This document shows positions 1 to 7,844 of a stretch of DNA of 64,000 nt, one piece after another. Source of the stretch: Bacillota bacterium (GTDB lineage: Bacteria; Bacillota; Clostridia; Acetivibrionales; DTU013); NCBI GenBank assembly GCA_023418915.1, contig JAEZYU010000038.1, positions 248,001-312,000 of the forward strand. Direction: 5' to 3'. The notes beneath the pieces are model-generated. The model was not told the DNA's origin and searched no databases. It worked only from the letters and a program-made list of their open reading frames with translations. The first letter of the stretch is position 1; each line of letters starts with the position of its first letter. The position numbers and the translations under genes are program-made.

Positions 1-660
1 ATCCTGTTTACCGTCGTCGCCTGCGATGATCCCATCCACGAAACCATAATTTGCGGTATAGAATATAGTATCTGTTTTCGGATGGTATGTGCCAAGCGGG
101 CGATCAACAATTACTTTGGCTATCCTGCCCAGATATCTCCATATCAAGGCATCACGCAAAGCCCTTTTGATAAACTCTTCCTTTCCTTCGGTGTAGGCAA
201 TTCGGTCATCCTTGCATTTATGCATTAGGCCAAGCTTAATCCTTTCATACTCTTTTGCCACATCGGGACAGTGGTTCAAGTAATCACGAAAGTTGATATA
301 ATCCTGCCACTGTTTGCTTCCGGCCTTTACGACGTGGATATGGTGTGTTCTCGTATCCGCCTCAAAGTCGCCGCATACAAACAGGACATCATTCTCTACA
401 GCATGCTGCCGCAAATGAAATCCCCATTTTTCAAGAACAGGAATCAACGGATACACATCATCATAGCTATTCACCGAAACAGCAATGTCTATGATGGGCT
501 TAGCACGGATACCTTTTATCGAGGTACTGCCGACATGCTGGATATCAACTGCCGCTGTACCAAATATGTTTTTGAGTTTCTCTACTGTCGAAGCTGCATT
601 CTCTTCCCAGCTTTTTTCATGGTCATGAAGCTCAACAAGTCCTCTTTTTAATCCGATCAT
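1..660 (-). CDS. GrpB-family (UPF0157) nucleotidyltransferase-fold protein fused to a pyrophosphatase-like domain (partial)
   Basis: The minus strand is open from an ATG at 660 to the window edge (220 codons), so the C-terminus is missing. Residues 1 to about 160 look like a GrpB/UPF0157 domain: VQL-type features such as HVGSTSIKGIRAKPIIDI are the family's conserved nucleotidyltransferase-like core. Residues from about 172 onward (WRYLGRI, then VDRPLGTYHPK and NYGFVDGIIAGD) match the start of the short Firmicute protein usually annotated as inorganic pyrophosphatase. GrpB domains are known fused to dephospho-CoA kinase in other bacteria; the pairing here with a pyrophosphatase-like domain is less familiar to me. 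Activity is not established for either domain. The domain calls are by motif memory; the full domain order needs the sequence beyond base 1. Confidence 0.8.
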   Translation of the reverse strand, partial: MIGLKRGLVELHDHEKSWEENAASTVEKLKNIFGTAAVDIQHVGSTSIKGIRAKPIIDIAVSVNSYDDVYPLIPVLEKWGFHLRQHAVENDVLFVCGDFEADTRTHHIHVVKAGSKQWQDYINFRDYLNHCPDVAKEYERIKLGLMHKCKDDRIAYTEGKEEFIKRALRDALIWRYLGRIAKVIVDRPLGTYHPKTDTIFYTANYGFVDGIIAGDDGKQD

Positions 661-818
661 GGTTTTGTCCTCACACAAATCCAACAAATCCAACTCAGCA
701 GAAATAAATCCTCTATGTCTGAGCAGCTTTGCTTAATCTTTCTCATTGTTTCTTCCGGAGACATTATTCAACCTTTACTCAGCGCTCACACAGCATTATG
801 GATTTCCAAAGGCTTTGT

Positions 819-1280
819 TTAATCACCGCTCGATCTTTGACTGATGAATTCCCGGATAATTCCCTTCACCGGCGGGCTCAGGTTCTCGGGCAAACTGCTG
901 AATGGAAACCACCTGAGTTCAGAAACCTCATCAATATCAGCTATCAATTCACCTTCAAAATCATCACATAAAAATACAGTGTCGACGACATATACTTCGT
1001 CACCATTGGGATATACATAATGAAGCTCAGGTCCGGAAAAAACGCCATACAGCTGCATTGAATTAGCCTTCAGGCCTGTCTCTTCACACAGCTCCCTCTT
1101 GGCTGCGTCTTCGAGACATTCGCCCAACTCAAGACATCCCCCGTGGTAGCCCCAGCACCCATTGTCTTTACGCTTCTGCAGCAGTATATATCCATCGCGG
1201 ATAACAATTACACTGGCCCCGCAGATAAGCAAGGGTTTTGTTCCTATCATAGACCTCATTGTCTTAATATAACTGTTCAT
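819..1280 (-). CDS. Nudix hydrolase
   Basis: A 153-residue protein with a complete Nudix box (G-x5-E-x7-REL-C-EE-TGL), starting at GCLELGE and ending EETGLKA, which binds the metal-pyrophosphate of a nucleoside-diphosphate-linked substrate. The N-terminal MNSYIKTMRSMIGTKPLL followed by CGASVI is typical of a group of short Firmicute Nudix proteins, so I place the start at 1280, behind AGGAAAGGA; the frame remains open to an ATG at 1358 but that extension has no homologous look and a poor ribosome binding site. The substrate is unknown; such proteins are often called MutT/ADP-ribose pyrophosphatase-like without proof. It stands alone between the GrpB fusion and the ileS remnant, all on the minus strand. 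Confidence 0.88.
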   Translation of the reverse strand: MNSYIKTMRSMIGTKPLLICGASVIVIRDGYILLQKRKDNGCWGYHGGCLELGECLEDAAKRELCEETGLKANSMQLYGVFSGPELHYVYPNGDEVYVVDTVFLCDDFEGELIADIDEVSELRWFPFSSLPENLSPPVKGIIREFISQRSSGD

Positions 1281-1758
1281 AGATAAGAATGATCCTTTCC
1301 TTATGTCGAAATTTTTCAGACTAATTTCCACTAAATCGGCAGATGGATTTCCATCCACATTACTACAATTTGTAATGAAACAGCTTTTAACCAGCCATCA
1401 AAGTTCATCGCCTAAATAACTCAAAATTTTCATGGGGCGATAAAGGAATTTCGTCGTTTCGTAATGCAAAATAAAAGGCACATAGAAAAACCTTCCATGT
1501 ACCATCTATTATATATTATTCACAAGTCATTAGCCATATTTCATTAAGCATCTGTCGAACTAAACCCATATAAAACATTCCATGTTATTGATTTACTACC
1601 TAGCCAGCTGAAAACTGCAAATAAAAACGCTTCCCCTCATGGCTGGATAACATGCCCCTGCTGTTGCCCTAAGGCTCGTTGATCGAAAATATGCTTATCT
1701 ATTTGCCTAAGTTATACGCAGGTTAATTACCACAACACAGCAATAGGTTCTGATATAC
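1281..1758. other. Intergenic stretch, little content
   Basis: Apart from the hairpin with T-tract at 1468-1503 I see no gene, RNA or convincing promoter here. A motif TTCCATGTACCAT(C/T)TATTATA at 1493-1513 recurs at 6259-6279. Confidence 0.5.
1468..1503 (-). terminator. Probable Rho-independent terminator downstream of the ileS remnant
   Basis: On the minus strand GGTACAT pairs with ATGTGCC (seven pairs including one G-T) around a GGAA/TTCT inner stem and is followed by TTTTATTTT. It lies about 250 bases past the ileS fragment stop. The hairpin also sits immediately after a TATAAT-like hexamer on the same strand, so an alternative is a very short transcript. Confidence 0.5.
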
Positions 1759-3456
1759 TCACAAGCCTATTTGCAGCATTACAGTGTACTCACACACATC
1801 CACTGCTTTATCAATTATGGGAGCATCAACGTCAGTATCCTCCATCTGAGTATCTGTGCTATAGGATGACTTGACTGAAGTGTCTGCGTTATCGTCCGAT
1901 TTGACCGAAGCATAGGATAACTCCATCTGAGTATCTGAGCTATACGCTAGCTCAATCGGAGCGTCTGCGTAATAAGTCAGCTTGTATGCAAGGGTTTCAT
2001 GAGCTATATTCTCAGCATATCTTTCTATCGCAGTTTTGATCGTTTCAGAGCTGCTCCTGATCGCAAGGTGAATCCGCTGGTCGACCCTCAGGCCTGCTTC
2101 TTTACGCAACAGCTGGCATTGCCGCAGAAGCTCTCTGTATAGCCCTTCGAGCAAGAGCTCCTCTGTCAGTGTCGTATCAAGAGCAGCGGTTATGTCCTTA
2201 TCAGCTGCAATGGCAATGTTCTCCCTGCTCCGAGTATTTATAACAAAGAAATCTGCGGGTACCGACTCAGTCCAACCAGGCACATTTAGACTCTCGCCAG
2301 CTTGACGCTGTGCAACCATTGCTTCAATTTCATCTTTCGAGATATTGTCAAGGCAGCCCTTCAGAGCCTGCACCCTCTCTTTCAGTTCACTTCCCGCTTT
2401 TCTGAAGTTCAGCGTAAGGTATTTAGTATTCAGGCTGCTGCAATCGCTTAGGAACACTAGCTCCTTTATGTTCAATTCGTCCTTGATAATATCAGTCATC
2501 CTGTTAACTGCAGCTTCATTTTCAGCAGTTGTGACCACATACATGCACGAAAGAGGCTGTTTGACCTTTAACTGATTCTCGTTTCTTATCTTTAGGGCTA
2601 TACCGATCAGCCTTCTGACAGCATCAGTTTGCTTCAGTATTTTTTCATCTATGATAAGCCTTCTGACAGTTTCAGCTTGTTTCGAGATATTTTCATCAAC
2701 AGCAGCACTTGTCAGCGAAGATGAATCACTTAGGCGGGCAGAATCAGCCCCATCGCTTGACCGGGCAGAATCAGCCCCATCTCTTGACCAGACAGACTCA
2801 GGCCAATCGCTCAGATGGACAGATTCTTCTGAATCAATTTCGAAGGCCCTGACCATATTCTGCCACATATATTCAGTCAAAAAGGGAATAATGGGAGCCA
2901 TGACCTGAACCATTACCTTCAGGGCCTTATAAAGGCACCAATAGGCTGCATGCTTGTTCTCGGAATATCCTTGTTTCCAGAACCTTCTTCTGTTGCTTCT
3001 TACATACCAGTTTGAAACGTCATCAATATACAATTCAAATTCCTTTATTACATCCGAGGTTTTACAGCGATCCATGTAATTTGATGACGCAGCAATAAAC
3101 TTATCAGTCCTGGCAAGAAGCCACACATCAGTGACTTCAAGATGCTCCGGCAGCTTAGCACCATAAAGTGCAGGTTTTTCAAGTATCGCATAGGTCATAA
3201 AGAAAACGTAAATATTCCAGAAGGACAAGAGCTTTCTTCTTGCTTCATCTCCAAGATTAAAGCCGAATCTTACATCAGCTGCCACATTTGCGCCGGCAAA
3301 CAGATAACGGATCGTATCTGCACCGAGCTTTTCAGCTGCCTCGTCAAACTTTATCATAAAGCCTGTCTTTGAAAATCTGGTGCCATCCTCCGCTACAACA
3401 CTGTTGTACGCCAGAACTCTTTCATAAGGAGCTTTCCCTTCAAAAGTGACACTCAT
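1759..3456 (-). pseudogene. ileS: ileS remnant: C-terminal part of isoleucyl-tRNA synthetase, N-terminal half missing
   Basis: The 565-residue frame begins at MSVTFEGKAPYERVL, which in complete IleRS lies just ahead of the KMSKS loop; here the loop reads GTRFSKTG instead of KMSKS. The rest is the helical anticodon-binding region (FWNIYVFF, MDRCKTSDVIKEFELYIDD, RRRFWKQG, LLRKEAGLRVDQRI). The Rossmann HIGH half and the editing domain are absent, so it cannot charge tRNA. Two in-frame duplications interrupt it: about 27 bp at 2750-2800 (SDGADSAR copies) and about 48 bp at 2608-2700 (ETVRRLI/DAVRRLI copies); the C-terminus is a Ser/Asp/Thr-rich repeat tract near 1800-1960. A T-box and a deleted group II intron lie directly upstream. 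The essential ileS must be elsewhere. The long open frame despite loss of function suggests recent decay or some residual role. Confidence 0.85.
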
Positions 3457-3534
3457 AAACAGCCCCGGTCATGCGGGCGGACAGCTAATCCATCCACTGC
3501 AAGCTGTAACAGATTTCATTTATAACACCTGATG

Positions 3535-4017
3535 TTACATGGAAAATCGAGTAGGGGGAAATTTCTCCCCCCTCTCACACCACCTGGCATGCCGTTCGGC
3601 ACCAGGCGGTTCAACCCAAATAGTAATCCACACAACTTTGAGTCCTCGCTTCACGAGGATTTCTTTTGAGATTTTGCGGAGTCCTGTCGTTTTGGCAACC
3701 GCTTGATAGTGGTTTGCAAACCCAGCTGACTGTTTCGCCATCCACTCAGGCACTCCCAGTTTCCGCAGTCCCCAACATCTCTTCTGGCTGGTTTTCCATT
3801 GTTTCCAAATGACGATTCTCATTCTTGTTCTCAGATGCTCGTCGATTCTGATGAGGTTTTTCTTCATCTTTCCGATTCGGAAGTAGTTTATCCAGCCTCT
3901 GATGACCCAATTCAATCTCTGAATCCTTTCACTCATACTGATTGACCAAGAGCGTTTGGTAAGCTTTTTCAGCGATTGCCTTTTGGACTTCACCGCTTTG
4001 TGCCAGCTTATCCACAA
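3535..4017 (-). pseudogene. Group II intron-encoded maturase, C-terminal remnant
   Basis: The frame carries the maturase (domain X) part of a group II intron reverse transcriptase: SMSERIQRLNWVIRGWINYF followed by MRIVIWKQWK and a C-terminal KISKEILVKRGLK. All reverse transcriptase blocks (including the YADD box) are missing. The normal stop near the end of domain X is not present and the frame runs through the domain V region into the 3' exon, so the last about 35 residues are not real protein. The upstream part of the frame (before about 3965) is intron RNA sequence, joined to the maturase by an internal deletion. It cannot mobilise the intron on its own. Confidence 0.8.
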
Positions 4018-4181
4018 TGTAAGCCTTGGTATCAGGTTTCTGTTCGTCAGGCTACGATTCCGCTATTGCTTCTTCTCTCCCACACCTCACGATGTGAAAC
4101 TTGCAAGTCGCTTTGGGGTTCGTCGGCAACTACGCCCCTTGTGGACTTTCACCACAGATTGACGGCATGCCCGTCATACAC
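3546..4181 (-). mobile_element. Internally deleted group II intron (class C-like placement)
   Basis: The minus strand begins with GTGTATGACGGG at 4181, consistent with the GTGYG 5' end of group II introns, and continues with classical domain I sequence (CTGTGGTGAAAGTCCACA, then GGGGCGTAGTTGCCGACGAA and CCTGATACCAAGGCTTACA). At 3590-3546 it ends with GAACCGCC...GGTGGTGTGAGAGG and CCTACTCGAT, the domain V/VI end. About 1.3 kb that would normally hold domains II-III and most of the maturase gene is missing. The 5' exon immediately before it is the terminator hairpin and T-run of the ileS T-box, the target type used by bacterial class C introns. Boundaries are inferred from consensus ends. Confidence 0.82.
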
Positions 4182-4427
4182 AAAAAACTTCCGCCCCATA
4201 ACAGGACGAAAGTTATTTTCGTTATACCACCTGATACGACATACCAACATATGCGTTCCCGTTAACGGTGGAAAACCGTCAAAGCCTACTATAATCAGTT
4301 CGGCCTGAAACTCGGAAGTGATATTCAGTACTCATATGCTTGTATCGGGCTCCCACCATCCCCGATTCGCTGGGACGTTCAATGAGTACCTACTGTCTCC
4401 GTCATCGTCTTTTTATAGTATCCAATT
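4182..4427 (-). promoter_or_regulatory. T-box leader, isoleucine (upstream of ileS remnant)
   Basis: The minus strand holds a recognisable T-box leader: a stem I region with GGGGATGGTGGGAGCCC, a specifier region reading GAATATCAC with a candidate Ile codon ATC at 4322-4320, the T-box sequence CAGGTGGTATAACG (4221-4234), and a terminator in which AACTTTCGTCC pairs with GGGCGGAAGTT followed by TTTTTT (4182-4214). Uncharged tRNA-Ile would favour the antiterminator. The codon and the identity of the downstream gene agree. The intron follows the T-run with no spacer. Confidence 0.85.
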
Positions 4428-4433
4428 TACCCT

Positions 4434-4462
4434 ATTATATGCCGCCCGGAAAGATTTGTAAA
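4434..4462 (-). promoter_or_regulatory. Sigma-A-type promoter of the ileS T-box leader
   Basis: TTTACA at 4462-4457 and TATAAT at 4439-4434 with a 17-base spacer, a few bases before the T-box leader. It appears intact although the gene it served is broken. Confidence 0.75.
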
Positions 4463-4552
4463 CTGTTTTTTAGGTTACATTGTCAATTATGCTGCCAATT
4501 ACATATATCACATATTATCCATGCTATGTGATCTGCCGTATCAGTGCTGAGC

Positions 4553-5422
4553 CTACTGAAAAAAGCTGATCTGCTCCGGCTGCTTGTCCTCATAAGTGTG
4601 CATGTATTGAAATATTTCTTTATTATCGCAGATTATACTATGCTTTCTGCATTCACTATAAAAAATATCCATTAACCTTTTGTTGTTGTCACTTATTACT
4701 TCATAGCTATAACCGTATTTTCTTTGGTACTTTTGCTTAATCCCGGGGAAAAACTCATCAAGCTTCGAATAGAAGTATTCCCTGTTGCCTTCCCGCAACG
4801 TCATCCCCATACCAAAACATAGGATGCCATATACTTTAGCCCTTACGCAGTAATCTAAAATGCCCCTCAGATTTTCTTCCGTATCATTGATAAAGGGTAA
4901 AATCGGGTCCAGCCATACAACTGTCGGGATACCATTTTCATTCATAATCTCAAGCACTTCGAACCGTTCCTTCGTGGTACTGACAGCCGGCTCAAGGATT
5001 TTGCACAGGCTCTCATCATAGGTTGTGAGTGTTATCTGAACAACACATTTGGAGACCTTGTTTATACTTTTTAGAAGTTCCAAATCCCGAAGTATGCGGC
5101 TGGATTTTGTCTGGATAGCAACGCCGAAACCATATTTACTGATAATTTCGAGGCACCTTCTCGTATGATTCAGTTGAGATTCAATTTGCATGTAGGAATC
5201 ACACATGCTGCCGGTACCGATCATGCACTTTTTACGCTTCTTCCTGAGCGCCGCTTCCAGTAATTCCGGAGCATTGCTTTTAACCTCTATATCCTCGAAA
5301 TCATGCTGCATATTATAGCACTTGCTTCTGCTGTCACAGTAAATACAGCCATGCGTGCAGCCACGATATATATTCATCCCATTTTGTGAAGACAGAATTG
5401 ACTTTGCTTCCTTATAGTGCAT
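4553..5422 (-). CDS. Radical SAM protein of the SPL/COG1533 type
   Basis: A 289-residue protein with the radical SAM [4Fe-4S] motif CTHGCIYC (C-x3-C-x2-C) near residue 22, preceded by NIYRGC, which is characteristic of the spore photoproduct lyase-like COG1533 family. Further family features are the CMIGTGSMCDSYMQIE segment and ITLTTYDESLCKILEP. It is expected to cleave S-adenosylmethionine and generate a 5'-deoxyadenosyl radical; the substrate of this subfamily is not known to me. It is too different from true SplB to be called the UV-lesion repair enzyme. The gene stands alone, upstream of the ileS T-box promoter on the same strand. The ATG at 5422 lies behind AAGGAAAG. Confidence 0.85.
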   Translation of the reverse strand: MHYKEAKSILSSQNGMNIYRGCTHGCIYCDSRSKCYNMQHDFEDIEVKSNAPELLEAALRKKRKKCMIGTGSMCDSYMQIESQLNHTRRCLEIISKYGFGVAIQTKSSRILRDLELLKSINKVSKCVVQITLTTYDESLCKILEPAVSTTKERFEVLEIMNENGIPTVVWLDPILPFINDTEENLRGILDYCVRAKVYGILCFGMGMTLREGNREYFYSKLDEFFPGIKQKYQRKYGYSYEVISDNNKRLMDIFYSECRKHSIICDNKEIFQYMHTYEDKQPEQISFFQ

Positions 5423-5726
5423 ATTGACTTTCCTTTTAATCTGACATCAGTAACACCTAATGCTTCTCTTCAAAATAATCAGTCATGATTTATTACCAAA
5501 TATACAGCCATTTTGTAATACATTATTTATTATAACGCATCAAATCAGACATCGTTATGTCATAATAAAAAACAGAAAGTCATTTAGTGCTGTCCTGATA
5601 TATTCGCCTTGGTTCAAAATACTCATAGCCTTTTAGATATCCGGTGCATTGTAATCCCCCGCACTATGCCGATTGCTTGAAATGCACATGGATCTGCGGA
5701 TATGCCCACCTCACTACAATGATCCG
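5423..5726. other. Intergenic, nothing recognised
   Basis: About 300 AT-rich bases without an open frame, RNA gene, convincing hairpin or repeat that I can support. Confidence 0.4.
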
Positions 5727-6143
5727 TTATACATCAAAATCATCATTCTTCAGTCCATGGTAGTAGTTACCCTTATATGCAGTGAATTTGATTAGCGCAA
5801 AATCAGGATCATAGCAGCCCAGAGGATAGTATTTCTTCATTGCATCATCCCAGAACTCTTTTCTCTTTTCATCATCATATGAAACCTCTGCTTTCCCGGT
5901 AAGCATCAACCCCTCAAAGGTTTTCTCGTCATAGAAATAAAGGCTGGCATTGGGATTCATCTTAATATGTGCTGCCCTCTTCGACGAAGTGTTGGAGCAA
6001 AACCAGAACTCCTTAAGACCCTTTACCTGCGTTTTTATCATCGCCTTAAGCTGCGGGACTCCGTTTCCATCTACTGTAGCCAATACTCCTGTAAAGCTAC
6101 GCTCTGCAAGTGCGGATGACCTTTTAATTATTTCACTGCTCAT
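5727..6143 (-). CDS. Pyridoxamine 5'-phosphate oxidase-like FMN-binding protein
   Basis: A 138-residue single-domain split-barrel protein. GVLATVDGNGVPQLKAM near residues 19-35, the strand with FWFCSNTSSKRAAHIKMNP and then ASLYFYDE are the usual order of the PNPOx-like/general stress protein 26 fold, which binds FMN or a related flavin at the dimer interface. The true pyridoxamine oxidase signature is absent, so vitamin B6 oxidation should not be assumed; a flavin- or F420-like reductase or a stress protein is more likely. Start at 6143 follows GGAGGTAATAATAA. A promoter-like pair lies at 6274-6302 and gives a leader of about 125 bases with a weak hairpin. It is a single-gene unit. Confidence 0.85.
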   Translation of the reverse strand: MSSEIIKRSSALAERSFTGVLATVDGNGVPQLKAMIKTQVKGLKEFWFCSNTSSKRAAHIKMNPNASLYFYDEKTFEGLMLTGKAEVSYDDEKRKEFWDDAMKKYYPLGCYDPDFALIKFTAYKGNYYHGLKNDDFDV

Positions 6144-6273
6144 TTATTATTACCTCCAACTCATTCTCTGAAGCTTTATTCGCAAAAGCTCTGCACACCA
6201 ATACCTTCAACAAAAAAGATATACGAAAATTCAAAAAAATTAAAGTACAAGTAAAACTTTCCATGTACCATTT

Positions 6274-6302
6274 ATTATACATTAACAAACTGTGCTTTCC
6301 AA
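6274..6302 (-). promoter_or_regulatory. Probable promoter of the PNPOx-like gene
   Basis: TTGGAA (6302-6297), 17-base spacer, TATAAT (6279-6274). The bases after the -10, ATGGTACATGGAA, are nearly identical to those at 1505-1491 on the same strand. Confidence 0.5.
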
Positions 6303-6396
6303 CTGAATTATGCATTCTGCTTGTGCCAAGCATTGACGTGAATTGACAAGGCAACTCTTACCAAAGTAATAGCCAACAACAATTGCATACACTGTA

Positions 6397-7752
6397 CTAC
6401 TTATGGAACACAAATCCCTCCAGCTCACATATCGGTCTGTTTTCAAAGCTGCCTTTGGCCCAATCCCAACAGTTTCCGTATTTATCCTCGAACACAAAAT
6501 ACAATGCGTGTCTTCCTGTCACACATCGGACAACGGCATTTATTACCCCGTCATCCGAACCAATACTGCATCTGCCTATTTCAACGCCTGCGCTCCAGTC
6601 ATCCACGAGTATCCTGACTTGTCCTCCCGACCCGCAGCCTCTGATTTTAGCTGAGAATTCCATGGTTTTGCTTGAGAAATCCTCCCCGAAATCGAAATAT
6701 TTATAGCCGATAACACAACCATTAGTAATATTGACTACTGGTCTCATAAAAATATTCCTCTCCGTTACATAACATCCACCTTTCAGCACGCACGCTATAT
6801 CTGCCGGAATATAGCGATATGGAGAAAGTGATTCTTCAAAGCCAAGCGACGTCATCTCCACCTGTGGAATGCTTCCATCACTCAGTATTTCTATACGTTC
6901 AACACATCCGCATCTTGAAAAAATGGAATTATTGGTCATTCTGTGGTAAAAAACATACCATTGGCCATTGATCCTGCAGATGGATCCATGGTTGTTTCCG
7001 CCGGGATAATCAACTCCATTATCGATTATCGTGCCTCCATACTCAAATGGTCCTGTAGGCGACTTGCTCACGGCATAATCCAGTCTGCTTCCAGTTCTGG
7101 GTGAGTAAATCAGATAATATGTATCGCCGACCTTGCGGGGCGAGCAAGCCTCAAAAAAATCTGCAGGCTTATCTCCCGCCGGTATTATATGCTGCTTATA
7201 TGTACCTGGCAGAATTTCAAACATGTTTTCTGCATTGATCTCTGCCATGTATGATTTCTCAAATCCGCAGTATATATAGACCCTGCCGTCATCGTCGACC
7301 AATACGCCGGGGTCGCAGAAAACCGCTTGATCCAGATCCTGTTCAGATTGATTCACATCCGGATAAGAGCCCGCAGGGACACGGTATTGCGAAAGAAGCT
7401 TAAAAGGCCCTTCAGGCTTATCGCTTACAGCAACGCAGCCCTTGGCATAAAAAATATAGGCATAAAGATAATACTTCCCGTTTTTTTCGACTACATCCGG
7501 CGCATACAGCTCACCATCGGTCCATGGCGTATCACTTTCATGATCACGGTCCGCCCGTGTGTGGAATGCATCTCCATGGCAGATCCAGTTGCAAAGGTCG
7601 TTCACATCCGCAGACCAAACCTTCAGCTTGTAATCGCAGAACCGATCTGAGCCTGATGAATCGTGTGAACCATACACATAAACTCTGCTGCCGAAAACCC
7701 TTGGTTCACCGTCCGGTATGTATTCCCAATTCGGTAAGTATGGATTAGCCAA
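6397..7752 (-). CDS. Glycoside hydrolase family 43 protein with C-terminal CBM6-like domain
   Basis: A 451-residue protein. LANPYLPNWEYIPDGEPRVFGSR at the start, the GSHD segment, LYAPDVV and FFEACSPRKVGDTYYLIYS follow the five-bladed propeller order of GH43; the Asp in APDVV and the Glu in FFEACSP fit the pKa-modulating Asp and general acid. NNHGSICRINGQWYVFYHR is a typical late blade. Residues from about 335 on form a beta-rich module resembling CBM6. No signal peptide is seen, so it probably acts in the cytoplasm on arabino- or xylo-oligosaccharides taken up by transport. I start it at a TTG (7752) behind GGGGGAGAGGAAT; the frame is open further but that part overlaps argS. It lies 92 bases downstream of argS and may be read from its transcript. 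Confidence 0.88.
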   Translation of the reverse strand: MANPYLPNWEYIPDGEPRVFGSRVYVYGSHDSSGSDRFCDYKLKVWSADVNDLCNWICHGDAFHTRADRDHESDTPWTDGELYAPDVVEKNGKYYLYAYIFYAKGCVAVSDKPEGPFKLLSQYRVPAGSYPDVNQSEQDLDQAVFCDPGVLVDDDGRVYIYCGFEKSYMAEINAENMFEILPGTYKQHIIPAGDKPADFFEACSPRKVGDTYYLIYSPRTGSRLDYAVSKSPTGPFEYGGTIIDNGVDYPGGNNHGSICRINGQWYVFYHRMTNNSIFSRCGCVERIEILSDGSIPQVEMTSLGFEESLSPYRYIPADIACVLKGGCYVTERNIFMRPVVNITNGCVIGYKYFDFGEDFSSKTMEFSAKIRGCGSGGQVRILVDDWSAGVEIGRCSIGSDDGVINAVVRCVTGRHALYFVFEDKYGNCWDWAKGSFENRPICELEGFVFHK

Positions 7753-7844
7753 ATTCCTCTCCCCCTCTCTCCAATAAAAATATCTTAACATAATACAACA
7801 TGTCATAGTAGTAAAATACAAATATCCGGATGGTAAATTTAGTT

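Noticed and set aside
4553..5422. Spore photoproduct lyase (SplB)
   Set aside because: The cysteine motif is right for the SPL-like superfamily, but sequence around it and the C-terminus fit the broader COG1533 group of unknown function.
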